Below, piece after piece: positions 10,435-19,954 of a stretch of 64,000 nucleotides of DNA. The stretch spans positions 186,001-250,000 of the forward strand of contig CALXQR010000002.1 in assembly GCA_944390675.1 (NCBI GenBank), read 5' to 3'. Within the stretch, counting starts at the first letter, position 1, and each line of letters opens with the position of its first letter. This stretch comes from an uncultured Burkholderiaceae bacterium (GTDB taxonomy: Bacteria; Pseudomonadota; Gammaproteobacteria; Burkholderiales; Burkholderiaceae_F). Below the pieces are notes generated by a model that was not told the origin of the DNA, searched no databases, and worked only from the letters and a program-made list of their open reading frames with translations. The position numbers and the translations under genes are program-made.

Positions 10435-11286
10435 ATGCCACAGTATCTGCTTGCGATGACCATCTTCGGCACGATCGGTCTGTTTGTGAAATATATCGAC
10501 TTGCCCTCTACCGTAATCGCTCTGTCTCGAGGAGCGCTGGGCACACTCTTTTTGCTGATTGTTTTAAAGCTCTTAAAGCGCAAACTCGATATTGAAACCA
10601 TCAAGGTTAACTTCAAACACTTGGTGATTGCGGGCATCGCTTTGGGATTAAATTGGATTTTCCTTTTTGAAGCCTACCGCTTAACCAGCATTGCGACGGC
10701 AACGCTTGCCTATTACATGGCGCCCATCATCCTCATTGTCCTCTCCCCGCTTGTGCTGCACGAACGTGTGAGCTTGGGAAAGTGGCTTTGCGTCATTTGC
10801 GCGCTTTTTGGCATGTCACTGATTTCTGGCGTATGGGAAGGCTCTGAGAACGTCGCCTTGGGCGGCATCTCCATGGGACTCATTGCCGCGTGTTTTTACG
10901 CGGGTGTCGTCATCAACAATAAGTTCTTAAACGGCCTCAATCCTTACGATTCTTCCATTGTGCAGTTGGCCGTGGCCGCTATTGTGCTTTTCCCTTATGT
11001 GCTTCTGACGGTCGACTTCTCCGCCTTAACGCTTGACGCGCAAACAATTGATCTCACGCTTGCTGTGGGGATTATTCATACGGGTGTGGCCTACTGGCTC
11101 TACTTCTCGGCGCTTCCCAAACTTGAAGCGGCGCGCATCGCCATTTTCTCCTACATTGATCCGGCCGTCGCCATTTTACTTTCTGTTTTTGTGCTGATGG
11201 AACCCATGACGCTCGCGGGTATGGTGGGCGCCGTGCTCATTTTAGGCGCGGCATTGGCTTCGGAATTTGTGGGTAAGGCCAAGTGA
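10435..11286 (+). CDS. DMT-superfamily (EamA) transporter
   Basis: A 283-residue membrane protein with about ten hydrophobic segments in two homologous halves, each resembling an EamA domain (first about 1-135, second about 145-280). This is the drug/metabolite transporter superfamily, which moves small metabolites such as amino acids, sugars or nucleotides; the substrate cannot be read from sequence. A GTAGGA precedes ATG 10435. It follows tRNA-Leu, a place that in many betaproteobacteria holds the nuo operon. Confidence 0.88.
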   Translation: MPQYLLAMTIFGTIGLFVKYIDLPSTVIALSRGALGTLFLLIVLKLLKRKLDIETIKVNFKHLVIAGIALGLNWIFLFEAYRLTSIATATLAYYMAPIILIVLSPLVLHERVSLGKWLCVICALFGMSLISGVWEGSENVALGGISMGLIAACFYAGVVINNKFLNGLNPYDSSIVQLAVAAIVLFPYVLLTVDFSALTLDAQTIDLTLAVGIIHTGVAYWLYFSALPKLEAARIAIFSYIDPAVAILLSVFVLMEPMTLAGMVGAVLILGAALASEFVGKAK

Positions 11287-11344
11287 TTCGCTTTTTGAAA
11301 TTTCGTACAATGAGCGCATTGCAATTTATTCAATAGTCAGACAA

Positions 11345-11830
11345 ATGATCCGAAAAATTCTTGTTGGGATTGCCCTTTCTGTGGTGTTTTCCGCGCAAGC
11401 CGCCGATTTAACCGGACGCGTTGTACAGGTCGCAGACGGCGACACGATTTCCGTGATTGATAATCGCAATCGCGAATACCGCATCCGCTTTTTAGGCATT
11501 GACGCGCCCGAGCGCGGCCAGGCCTACGGGAACTATTGCCGAAAGAATCTTGCGAGTAAAATCGCGGGCAAAACCGTTGACATCAATTACGAAAAATTGG
11601 ATCAATACGGACGCATTACGGGCACCGTGAGCTACCAAGGCCGCAATATCAACCTGGAACAAATTCAAGACGGTTGCGCTTGGTTCTACCGCTATTTTGC
11701 TCGAGACCTCACGCCGGATTTACGCATTCAATATAACGCCGCTGAAGTTGCCGCACGCAAAGAGCGCGTCGGTTTATGGCGTGATGCCCACCCGATGAAT
11801 CCGTACGATTTCAGACGTTCTAAGCGTTAA
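11345..11830 (+). CDS. Exported thermonuclease (SNase-like)
   Basis: A 161-residue protein with a Sec signal peptide (MIRKILVGIALSVVFSAQAA, likely cut after residue 19 or 20), followed by one staphylococcal-nuclease domain. The catalytic pattern is present: VADGDT (calcium-binding aspartates), YRIRFLGIDAPE (R48, E56) and the downstream YGR arginine. Such enzymes degrade DNA/RNA outside the cytoplasm, in the periplasm or medium. The ATG at 11345 is taken because it starts the signal peptide; the frame is open further upstream without a recognisable start. It lies 58 bases downstream of the DMT gene and ends at a hairpin terminator. Confidence 0.92.
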   Translation: MIRKILVGIALSVVFSAQAADLTGRVVQVADGDTISVIDNRNREYRIRFLGIDAPERGQAYGNYCRKNLASKIAGKTVDINYEKLDQYGRITGTVSYQGRNINLEQIQDGCAWFYRYFARDLTPDLRIQYNAAEVAARKERVGLWRDAHPMNPYDFRRSKR

Positions 11831-11856
11831 AAATACAAAACTTAAAATTCCGAATT

Positions 11857-11891
11857 GGGAGTTGACTAACTCATCGTCATCTCCCTTTTTT
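11857..11891 (+). terminator. Probable Rho-independent terminator after the thermonuclease
   Basis: A GGGAG-led stem pairs with CTCCC (11857-11865 with 11877-11885, one T-T mismatch) and is followed at once by six T. The rest of 11892-12120 is A+T-rich with no gene seen; it is the long leader of the following dipeptidase gene. Confidence 0.75.
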
Positions 11892-12133
11892 ATTGGGGTT
11901 TCTCCCTAACAGAAAGAAATTAATTGCTGACGCATTGTTCTGAATCAATCTTCACTTGAAGCTTTAATTTTTAATCTGAAAGTTTCCCAAAAAGCCCTCA
12001 ATATAACGATTGGCGCTCATTTACACCTCGTTCATCCCGTCTCTGAGATAACGAGTTTTTCAGTTTAATGGGCATCAAAAATAATTAATGGTTTCTGTTT
12101 TTTATTCCGTTCTGTTTTTAGGAGAAAACACCC

Positions 12134-13958
12134 ATGCATTGCACGTTCAAACAAGCTGCCGCGGCTGTCGCCGCCGCCTTCATCGCCGTCGGTTCGGCTC
12201 AGGCCTGCAGCACGCTCGTCATCGGCAAAAAAGTTTCCGCCACGGGCAAAATCATTGTTGCCCACAACGAAGACAACGGCGGCCGCCTTTTCAACATGCA
12301 CGCCGCCTGCCAAGCACAAAAAAGGCGAAATGATTCGCTTTGAAAAGTTTGCTGCTGAAATTCCTCAGGTTGAAGAAACGTTGGGCTTTTACTGGACGCA
12401 AACTTTTGTGCTTGATGGCGCCTCTTTTGCTGATGGTTTCTTTAACGACGCGGGCGTCGTTGTAGCCACGAACTGGTGCGGTGAAATCTTTGACGCAGAC
12501 AGAATGGAAGTCAAAGACGGCGGCATCGGTTACGGTATCCGCCGCTTGGTTGCTGAACGTGCGCACTCCGCTCGTGAAGTTGTTGAAATCGCCACTGCTC
12601 TTTTGAAGGAATACGGCTACTTCCACGACGGCCGCACCTACACCTTCGCTGACGCCAACGAAGCTTGGCAATTGGCCATCCACCAAGGCAACTCTTGGGC
12701 CGCCCGTAAGATCGGCGACGATGAAGTGGTCTACATCCCGAACGTCTTCATGATGGATAAGGTGGACCTCAACGATCACGAAAACTGGAAGATTGAACCG
12801 ACGCAAGTTGAACGCGCGATCAAAGACGGCCGTCATAAGGCTGACGACAAGATTTTCAATTGGCGCAAAGTTGTCGCTAAGGAAAGCGTGCGTCATGAAC
12901 GCTGGAACGCCAACCGCAACGTCATCACTTGGAAGTATCTGACGGGCGTCGAATACAACGACCCGGAAAAATTCCCGTATAGCGCCAAGATTGATCGCAA
13001 ATTAAGCGTCAAGGACGCCATGAACTTCCTGCGTCTGCACGAAGACTACATCGGTGAAGATCAAGAGTTCTATCACTCCTTGTCTGAAGGCGTCTGCCGC
13101 ACGACCTCTCACGATTCGATCGTCTATAACTTGAACGCCGATCCGACGTTAACGGAAGCCTGGCGCACCTACGGCCGTCCCTGCCAGTCTGTCTTTGTGC
13201 CGCTCTACCCGCTCGCCGCCCCCGCCAAGGGCACGGCTTTCTTGAGCCCAGAAGAAGCTACGGCTGAACACTTCAAGGGTACGCCCGCCATGTTTGACTA
13301 CCGCGCTGAATTTACACCGCACAGCGTCTTTAGCGCCGGCACGAACGCTGTTGACTACCTGCGCGGCGATGAAATCGCGAAGCGCACGTCTTTGATCAAT
13401 AAGATTGAAGACAAGTACTTGGCTGAACGTGCCGCAATCACGAAGAAGGCCGCTGGGTTCAAGGGTGAGGCTCGTACGAAGTTCCTCCACGACTACAACG
13501 AATCGACCTATCAGGCCGTGCTTGAATCAATGCGCGCAGAAAACGCCCGCTTAATGCCCTACAAGGTGCAAATCCTCTCGCCTGTAGTTAAGGCCGACAG
13601 TGACGACGTTGTCGCCTTCGCGCTTTTGGGCAACAAGGATCACTCTGTCCATTCTGCCAACATCGAAGCCACACGCGCCGGCATGAGCGGCAACCAATTG
13701 AACTCCACCCGTCAATTCAAGAACTTCGCTCCGGCTAAGAGTATTGAATACAAGGATGTCAACAAAGACGGTATCCAAGACGTGGTCTTCACCTTCTCGA
13801 TGAAGGATGTCGCCAAGGGTGCTGTTCCCGGCGCCAAGATGGATCTCTGGCTCTACACGCAAGTCAATGGTCACCGTGTGGTGGGCTTTGATGTGGTGCC
13901 CGTGGAAACTAAGGAAGTGAAAGCGGCCGTTTCTCGTGACGGCAAGCATTTGCTTTAA
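12134..13958 (+). pseudogene. C69-family dipeptidase, split by a frameshift
   Basis: Codons from ATG 12134 (after GGAG) give a signal peptide ending AQA and then CSTLVIGKKVS; the cysteine just after the cut site is the C69 nucleophile, followed by AHNEDNGGRLFNMH. Reading then fails: the frame stops at 12343. From about 12303 the +1 frame continues with PPAKHKKGEMIRFEK and runs uninterrupted to 13958 with family features such as FADGFFNDAGVVVATN and GGIGYGIRRL. The two parts together would be about 608 residues, normal for exported Sutterellaceae C69 peptidases. The break is at 12302: one extra G or two missing bases. It may be a real pseudogene, a phase-variable state, or a sequence error; the downstream part shows no further decay, which favours a recent or artefactual change. 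Confidence 0.8.
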
Positions 13959-13968
13959 GGCGTTGACG

Positions 13969-13995
13969 CTTCGGTCGCATTAAAAGCGACCGAAG
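13969..13995 (+). terminator. Hairpin after the dipeptidase gene (terminator-like, no T tract)
   Basis: A perfect 10-bp stem (13969-13978 with 13986-13995) closes a seven-base loop ten bases after the stop codon. There is no T-run, so it may protect the mRNA end or act with Rho. Confidence 0.5.
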
Positions 13996-14714
13996 TGGCA
14001 CCTACCGCTGAACATACGACAACGCCCCAGAGCTACTTCCTGCCTGGGGGGATTTAACAAAACTAAAACCAACTCGTTTTAGGTTTTAATTTTCGAACGA
14101 CTTATTCGCTTAAAAATAAATTGATCAGCTTTTGATAGGAATATCAAGCTCATTGGATAAATTTTTAAAATAATCAATATTGAATTTATCCAGCTTAATG
14201 GTGATCACTTCCTTACTTAGCTTTCCGTATGGATGTTTTTATCCCCCCTCCGGAAAAGTCATATTCGTCTCGCAGAATTTCTTATCAACCTAGCTTTTGT
14301 TTTTAGTCCCTTTTCTTATACAGAGACAATTAGAATTTGTTTATTATTTTTTCGGTACCAGCGACATACTCGCCATAAAGGTTCCTTTAACTCTACGGAA
14401 TTTGCAGAAAAAATTTGCAGAAAAAATTGAGACCGCCTACTCCGTATTGAATCGCAGAAGGCCGTATAAATCAAGGAAATGAACAAACTGTTTATACTTT
14501 GTGGAAAAGTTTGTGGGAACTTTTAAACAACTAACTATCAGACGGTAGTTCAGTGGAAAATCGCAAAATAGAAGACAATACAATCTAGGTAGTCCTAGAT
14601 CAGATAACACAAGTTTTACATACGTATTTTTACAACACGCTTACCCAAATTTTAGAAAAGCGTTGAGATTTAGCGCAGAATATTCCAACTCTGCGCTAAA
14701 TCAGTTAAATGGCC
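13996..14714. other. Gene-free A+T-rich border of the accessory island
   Basis: About 720 bases without a convincing gene. Composition falls sharply from the G+C-rich core to A+T-rich DNA after about 14050. Short open frames at 14233-14482 have no ribosome-binding site and no recognisable sequence. A short direct repeat of TTTGCAGAAAAAA lies at about 14400-14426, and a small perfect inverted repeat at 14583-14600. No integrase or attachment duplicate was seen. Confidence 0.6.
14583..14600. repeat. Inverted repeat ATCTAGG-TAGT-CCTAGAT
   Basis: A perfect 7-bp dyad with a four-base spacer in the gene-free border, downstream of the Mrr-like gene. It could be an operator or a weak hairpin; no neighbouring gene start makes the role clear. 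Confidence 0.4.
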
Positions 14715-15638
14715 CTACTTAGTACCGTAAAATTCCTCATTCATTACATATGTCGTAACAGGTGTTAAGTACAACTGATATTTGATTACTAATTCAACAA
14801 GGTCGTTACGATCAATCAAAGTAATCGGTGATCCCTCTCTTGAGGCATCCTGAGCTTTTTTAGTGAAGGTACTATTTGTTATAAATACTCCAAAATCGGC
14901 GTGATTTTTAGTCATTGCCCCTAAAAATTCATTAATCGCACCAGGTCCGACATTACTAGAGTTATATCTCTTGCACTGAATAACAACTCTGGTAGTTCTG
15001 AAATCGTAAGGATCCTTATGATATCCGTAGCCGTCTATTCCTCCATCATTGCTAATTTGGATACCCTTATCAGTAAATTCGACACCCATTTCAGTTAACA
15101 GAGCTCTAGAAAAGGCCTCAAATTTTTGAGGAGACATATTATCAATAGCCTCTAGAAGTCGTATTTTAAATTCGTTTAATATTTCATCTGCTGTGGTAGC
15201 TTCGTCAATTCCAGAATTTTCTTCTTTTTCATGTTTGGATCGTTTTTCTTTATTCTTTTCACTAATTTTTTTCCAAAACTCCTTTGCAGGAGAAATAATT
15301 TCATTGAGAACATTCAAATTTTGTGTGTCAACACTCAGACCTTTATCGGTTAAAAAAATAGTTGGATCTGTACTGTTATAAGTCAAATAATTGAGGAAAG
15401 ATAAATCCTTGATCGCAAAATTGAATTTAAAGTCGAACTCTTTATATGATTTGCCTGTAGATTTAGATTTTTTTACTTCTTTTGAAAAAATAGCTATTTC
15501 CTCATCAAGCTCGCAAATCCGATTTTTGATTTCTGCCCTAGTTAATTTCCCGCCTGCTTTTTGTAAAACGCTAAGGATTGGTTTGATAAGATATGCCACC
15601 TTCTTATCGGAGGATCTGCTCCTTAAAGTTTCTCTCAT
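14715..15638 (-). CDS. Mrr-family restriction endonuclease
   Basis: A 307-residue protein: an N-terminal winged-helix domain of Mrr_N type (about 8-100), a charged linker (about 115-150) and a C-terminal Mrr_cat domain of PD-(D/E)XK fold (about 165-285). Catalytic residues visible are D202 in GGIDGYGY and Q221-x-K223 in VVIQCKRY, the form used by Mrr itself. Mrr enzymes cut DNA carrying foreign methylation (type IV restriction). ATG 15638 is chosen over an in-frame TTG at 15659 because GGAG lies nine bases before it. It is the leftmost gene of the island and points the same way as the two unknown genes upstream. Next to a methyltransferase fusion, it may be a separate barrier or part of one system. 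Confidence 0.85.
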   Translation of the reverse strand: MRETLRSRSSDKKVAYLIKPILSVLQKAGGKLTRAEIKNRICELDEEIAIFSKEVKKSKSTGKSYKEFDFKFNFAIKDLSFLNYLTYNSTDPTIFLTDKGLSVDTQNLNVLNEIISPAKEFWKKISEKNKEKRSKHEKEENSGIDEATTADEILNEFKIRLLEAIDNMSPQKFEAFSRALLTEMGVEFTDKGIQISNDGGIDGYGYHKDPYDFRTTRVVIQCKRYNSSNVGPGAINEFLGAMTKNHADFGVFITNSTFTKKAQDASREGSPITLIDRNDLVELVIKYQLYLTPVTTYVMNEEFYGTK

Positions 15639-15712
15639 AACAAACAACTCCAATAACAATTAACAGATAAGGTAATTGTATAAAAAATCCTAGTGGTATG
15701 CCGAATCACAAT

Positions 15713-16462
15713 CTATATTTCTATGATTTTATTACCATACCCATCAACATAATGCTGAACCACTAACTTCACAGTCCCCTTCAGACTATTTGACAAGCGC
15801 AAATAGTCTGGAACAGACCAATACCTCAAATCCAACGCTTCATGAGCGATCCAAGGAATAGACAGATTTTGATCACTTAGCCATTGGCAAAAGTGAGCTG
15901 TGTCCGTGAGCCAATTTCTAATATGAGTACTTGAGTCAAACTGATTCCAATCGCTGAGTTTGGGATCTTTTAAACAAAAATATCGCCAGTATTCCCTCGT
16001 TCCAACAACAAAATCTTCTGAACTGAAACATTGATTCAGATATCGTTGAGGCTGTGACAAAAAAGTGTGCGTCCTATAAAAGAGACTTCCATAATAGGTT
16101 TCGTCCTTCAAAATCGCCCCCATTCCGTTTCTTCCTAACTCAACACCCGCCTGAATACACCAATCGGTTTCGCTTATATAGATCGGCGATTGAAGCAATT
16201 TTTCAACGATTCTTTTTGCCTTAATGTGATTTTGCTCATTCAATAACACGAGTTTTTGAGTGACTTCCCAAAAGCGTTTTTGATTTTCTGCCGTATCGGG
16301 ACACGAGGCATTCAAAAGATCTTTTCGCTCTATTAGTAACTCTTTGATGTGCTCTCGTTCCCCCTCATCTATATCCCTCTTAACAAAAGAACTCGTACCA
16401 AAGATTTGCTTTTCAATTTGGCAAATTCTGTCATAACAGGAATATCTTCTCACTTCAATCAT
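15713..16462 (-). CDS. Unknown protein, paralogue 2 of a tandem pair
   Basis: A 249-residue protein with no recognised domain. It is clearly related to the product of the gene just upstream: shared blocks include RKDLLNASCPDTAEN / RKRLLNKSCPYTEEN, then a leucine-rich helical stretch, then DPKLSDWN / DPQLAHWN, and near the C terminus LRYWSVPDYLRL / RFWSVPDLLRLRF. No signal peptide or membrane segment is seen. The start codon overlaps the stop codon of the upstream paralogue by four bases (ATGA), so the two are translationally coupled and may form a heteromer. Tryptophan- and aspartate-rich, predicted mostly helical. Function unknown. Confidence 0.75.
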   Translation of the reverse strand: MIEVRRYSCYDRICQIEKQIFGTSSFVKRDIDEGEREHIKELLIERKDLLNASCPDTAENQKRFWEVTQKLVLLNEQNHIKAKRIVEKLLQSPIYISETDWCIQAGVELGRNGMGAILKDETYYGSLFYRTHTFLSQPQRYLNQCFSSEDFVVGTREYWRYFCLKDPKLSDWNQFDSSTHIRNWLTDTAHFCQWLSDQNLSIPWIAHEALDLRYWSVPDYLRLSNSLKGTVKLVVQHYVDGYGNKIIEI

Positions 16463-17193
16463 CTTACGATCCCCTTTTTCAAGTTCTGGTCAACTTTTAA
16501 CTCAACGTCGGCCTCGGTACTGAAACGCAAACGTAAGAGATCCGGAACGGACCAAAAGCGATAACGAAGCAACTGATGTAGAGCTGGCGAAAGAGATTTT
16601 TGATAGTGGCAAATCCAATCACAGCCACGCACAGTTTCTACAAACCACTTATGAAAAATGTCAGGGTCATAATCCGGCTCATTCCAATGCGCTAGTTGCG
16701 GATCTTCAGACAACGTTTCTTCCTCAATCTCTTCTTTAGCAAAGCGCTCATTTTCTGTGTTAAAGGGCTTAAGCGCGATATATTTTTGAACTGAGGCTAG
16801 AATCGGGCGCATCTCACTAAAGTTTGATCCATAGGACTTTTCATCTGAAAGTTCGATGCCGCCCATATCGCCATCAACGATTAGATAAGCCTTAATCTTC
16901 CAATCGCCACATTCGCTACAAATTCCGATATCCGATATAAAGCGCACCAAGTTGAGCGCTCTCTTACGATTTAACAACGTCAGATTCTCAAGCTCTCGAT
17001 TAATTTCTTTTAAAGCTGATAAGTTTTCTTCTGTATATGGGCAAGATTTATTGAGCAGGCGTTTACGATCGGCAAATAACTCATGCAGTTCAATCTTTTC
17101 ATTTTGGGTTAATCCCCTGTTATATTTCCCAACTAACGCAAAGATTTTCTGCTCAATTTTTTGAATATCTTCGAAGCAATCGTACTTTTGCAT
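16459..17193 (-). CDS. Unknown protein, paralogue 1 of a tandem pair
   Basis: A 244-residue protein, first gene of a leftward unit with its paralogue (16462) and perhaps the Mrr gene. It has an acidic N-terminal helical half (about 1-90), a middle segment with ICSECGDWKIKAY (a lone CxxC, not enough for a zinc site by itself) and the conserved C-terminal WSVPDLLRLRF block shared with its neighbour. No family was recognised. Its 254-base upstream region is shared with the divergent nuclease-methyltransferase gene, which suggests joint expression with that enzyme. Confidence 0.75.
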   Translation of the reverse strand: MQKYDCFEDIQKIEQKIFALVGKYNRGLTQNEKIELHELFADRKRLLNKSCPYTEENLSALKEINRELENLTLLNRKRALNLVRFISDIGICSECGDWKIKAYLIVDGDMGGIELSDEKSYGSNFSEMRPILASVQKYIALKPFNTENERFAKEEIEEETLSEDPQLAHWNEPDYDPDIFHKWFVETVRGCDWICHYQKSLSPALHQLLRYRFWSVPDLLRLRFSTEADVELKVDQNLKKGIVR

Positions 17194-17447
17194 ACCTTGG
17201 ACCCCATGTTGACGATAGGTATTTCAACATAGAGTACTTCAATTTATGATACAAATCTCTATAAAACTGACGTCATAGATTGAAGAGGTAAAAAATGAAG
17301 TTAAGGAATAAAAGAAATCAATTACACCGATGCTATTTTTATTCTTTGTTCAATTGCTGAACCATAATGAATGTAATATTAACGTCAGACACAAGATTGC
17401 TAGATTAATCAGGCGATAGATTCACCTGCATTAAACAGGAGTTCCAA

Positions 17448-19847
17448 ATGAGCTTGTACGAAAATTTAAAACGAACTCGGACTGAAGAGGACGTAAAAGA
17501 CTGTTACATTAAAGCACTCAGGTTAAAAAGCTATAGCAAAAATCTCATTGACATTCAAACAGAGCAAATTTGGTTTGAAGCAAAAGAAAAGAAAACATCT
17601 CCAATAAAAATGTTTGCTCAATTGCTTTGCTATGTTAGAGATGCTTACATGAAAGGAGAGCGATTGCCCCCATTCTTATGTGTGATTGATCGTGAACAAG
17701 CTGCTTTAATGGAAACTAAAAATGCTATCGCGGCTGTTAAAGACGGAAGCTTGGACTGGCCCAAGAAAAAGGATCTAAGTGCTTCATCTGTTTCTCCAAA
17801 ATTTATTGATGAAATAAGAAATTACATAGGCACACATTATGTTTTGTACGACATGGAAACTCACGAAAAAGAGTTTTTAGAGAGTGCAAAAGAAGCTGTA
17901 AAACAAAATAGAATTGTTAGAGTCCAAATTACTCCAAACAATATTCGACAAGTTTTTGATAAATGGTGTGATGCCATTGGCGTAGAAATTGAAGGGGTTT
18001 CAAAGGATGACTACGCCTTACTGTTCTTTGCCGACATTATGAATGACGGGCGTAAGTCTGTTCAAGCAGATTTGCCAGCAAGGCTATTTTATGACGGAGA
18101 TGACCCTGTTTTTTCGTTGAGAGGAAGAACGTATTATCTTTGTTCTACAGCTGGTTACAAAACTTTTTGGTCAATTTATCACCGTCCACCGGCTGCTGAA
18201 CACCGTAATGAACTTCTGGAACGTCGGGATGCCTTACTACCGATTGATGCTCGTGATTTCAAAGGGGCGTTTTACACACCACTGCAAGTTGTCGACAAAG
18301 CATACGAATACTTGGAAAAAATTCTTGGCAAAACTTGGCAAAAGAATTACATTGTTTGGGATATGTGCTGCGGTGTTGGTAACTTAGAAGTTAAACACTC
18401 TGCGTATCGCAATATATTCATGAGTACTTTAGATACCGCAGATATTGACATAATCAAATCTACTAAAACATGTATAGGTGCAACTGTTTTTCAGTATGAC
18501 TATTTAAACGATGACATCAAAGATGATGGAACTATCGATTACAGTCTTACTAAGAAAATGCCGCAAGCCTTGATAGATGCAATAAATGATAAGAAGAAAA
18601 AAATTCTAGTTTTGATTAATCCTCCGTATGCTGAAGCCACAAATTTTGACAATATTGCTGATGGATATCGTGGAGAGCAGGCTCAAAATAAGAGTGGAGT
18701 AGCCTCATTGTCGAAAGTAAGACAAACAATGATGGATGACTATGGGAAGGCTGGTAATGAAATTTCAAGTCAGTTTCTTGTTCGACTAAAAAAAGAAATA
18801 CCAAATGCAACAGTCGCGATGTTCTGTACAACCAAGTACGTGAGTGCTGGCAATTTTGAAAATTTTCGAAAACTATGGAACAGTGAGTACCTTGGCGGTT
18901 TTCTTTGTCCATCTTGGTTGTTTGAGGGGCTGTCCGGTAGGTTCCCAATTAGTTTCTTGGTCTGGAAAACAGGAGGAGACAAACCATTCCCTGGCGATAT
19001 TCTAGTTGACGCGCTTGATGAGGATTTGGAATATCTTTCGCAAAAGAGGTTCTATGCGACTAAGAAAAAAGAATTGCTTAACGTGTGGTTTGAAAGAATA
19101 AAAACTGATAAAAAATTACCGGTAGTACCTCTCAAGAATGCAGTCAGCGTTTCTACATCAAAAGCATATCTTCAAACATGGGCCAATGGTGCTATTGGCT
19201 ACCTACACTGCAATTCCAACGATATGCAACATGCGGAACAAATGACTTCTCTTTATTCTTCAGTGTTTGGATCGGCTCATGGTTTGTATGTTACTAAGGA
19301 AAATTTTGAAAAAGTGGCTATGACATTTGTCGCACGCCGAGTTGAGCGTCCTACATGGTTAAACGATCGAGATCAGTTTTATCAGCCTAAAACAGAATTA
19401 CCAGAAGAATTTATCAATGACTGTGTAGTTTGGATGGTTTTCAATAGGTGTAACAAAACCGCAAGTTCAGACAATCTTGAATGGGGTGGCAAGTCATGGA
19501 AACTTACAAATCATTTCATTCCATTTACCGAGCAAGAAGTTGGCGCTCCAGAAAAATTTGAAAGCTACTTCCTTTCTGATTGGCTCCAATCTAAAGCACT
19601 ATCAGAAGAGGCACAACAAGTCTTGAAAAAAGGAAAAGAGCTGTGGTCACTCTATTTTTCAGATATGTGTGAGAAAAAGCTCAGGGATGAATACCACGTT
19701 ACCAATAGTAGTGTCGGATGGTTCCAAATCCGAAGGATTCTGGAAGAACGTTACGGAGAGGATATTTTTGAGGAATTTAACATCGTTTATTCTGAACTAA
19801 CTACAAAACTTCATTCCCAGGTTTATGAATTTGGCTTTTTACGATAA
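17448..19847 (+). CDS. Putative nuclease-DNA adenine methyltransferase fusion (type IIG-like)
   Basis: A 799-residue protein. The N-terminal part (about 1-90) has a short PD-(D/E)XK-like pattern: D35 followed by E44-A-K46 in IWFEAKEKK, consistent with a nuclease core. The middle carries an N6-adenine methyltransferase: FKGAFYTP before the domain, motif I VWDMCCGVGN at about 303-312, and the catalytic NPPY at about 391 in LINPPYAEA. The remaining 350 residues probably include target recognition. This order is that of single-chain restriction-modification enzymes. The nuclease assignment rests on one short motif and is less certain than the methyltransferase. AACAGGAG precedes ATG 17448. It is divergent from the paralogue pair and ends at a strong symmetrical hairpin. 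Confidence 0.78.
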   Translation: MSLYENLKRTRTEEDVKDCYIKALRLKSYSKNLIDIQTEQIWFEAKEKKTSPIKMFAQLLCYVRDAYMKGERLPPFLCVIDREQAALMETKNAIAAVKDGSLDWPKKKDLSASSVSPKFIDEIRNYIGTHYVLYDMETHEKEFLESAKEAVKQNRIVRVQITPNNIRQVFDKWCDAIGVEIEGVSKDDYALLFFADIMNDGRKSVQADLPARLFYDGDDPVFSLRGRTYYLCSTAGYKTFWSIYHRPPAAEHRNELLERRDALLPIDARDFKGAFYTPLQVVDKAYEYLEKILGKTWQKNYIVWDMCCGVGNLEVKHSAYRNIFMSTLDTADIDIIKSTKTCIGATVFQYDYLNDDIKDDGTIDYSLTKKMPQALIDAINDKKKKILVLINPPYAEATNFDNIADGYRGEQAQNKSGVASLSKVRQTMMDDYGKAGNEISSQFLVRLKKEIPNATVAMFCTTKYVSAGNFENFRKLWNSEYLGGFLCPSWLFEGLSGRFPISFLVWKTGGDKPFPGDILVDALDEDLEYLSQKRFYATKKKELLNVWFERIKTDKKLPVVPLKNAVSVSTSKAYLQTWANGAIGYLHCNSNDMQHAEQMTSLYSSVFGSAHGLYVTKENFEKVAMTFVARRVERPTWLNDRDQFYQPKTELPEEFINDCVVWMVFNRCNKTASSDNLEWGGKSWKLTNHFIPFTEQEVGAPEKFESYFLSDWLQSKALSEEAQQVLKKGKELWSLYFSDMCEKKLRDEYHVTNSSVGWFQIRRILEERYGEDIFEEFNIVYSELTTKLHSQVYEFGFLR

Positions 19848-19872
19848 ATTAACAGGCTAACGCTTTGAATTA

Positions 19873-19908
19873 ATTGAAATTTGGCGGAATATCCCGCCAA
19901 ATTTCAAT
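19873..19908. terminator. Bidirectional hairpin between convergent genes
   Basis: A perfect 15-bp stem (19873-19887 with 19894-19908) with a six-base loop lies between the stop codons of the methyltransferase fusion and the KAP gene. A/T-rich stem bases give T-containing tracts on both strands, so it can end both transcripts. Confidence 0.75.
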
Positions 19909-19954
19909 CTCATGATAATGTAAAAATCAGTCTGTGAGTTTTGATGTAATTACA

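Noticed and set aside
14233-14482. Small ORFs in the island border
   Set aside because: No ribosome-binding site, no recognisable protein, and overlapping frames of random composition.
14544-14556. tRNA remnant (GGTAGTTCAGTGG resembles a D-arm) as an attachment site
   Set aside because: Only 13 bases match and no acceptor, anticodon or T-arm follows; it also differs from the tRNA-Glu at the other end of the island.
14715-19847. BREX or DISARM locus
   Set aside because: A methyltransferase is present, but no BrxC/PglZ-like, DrmA/DrmB-like or Lon-like gene is seen nearby.
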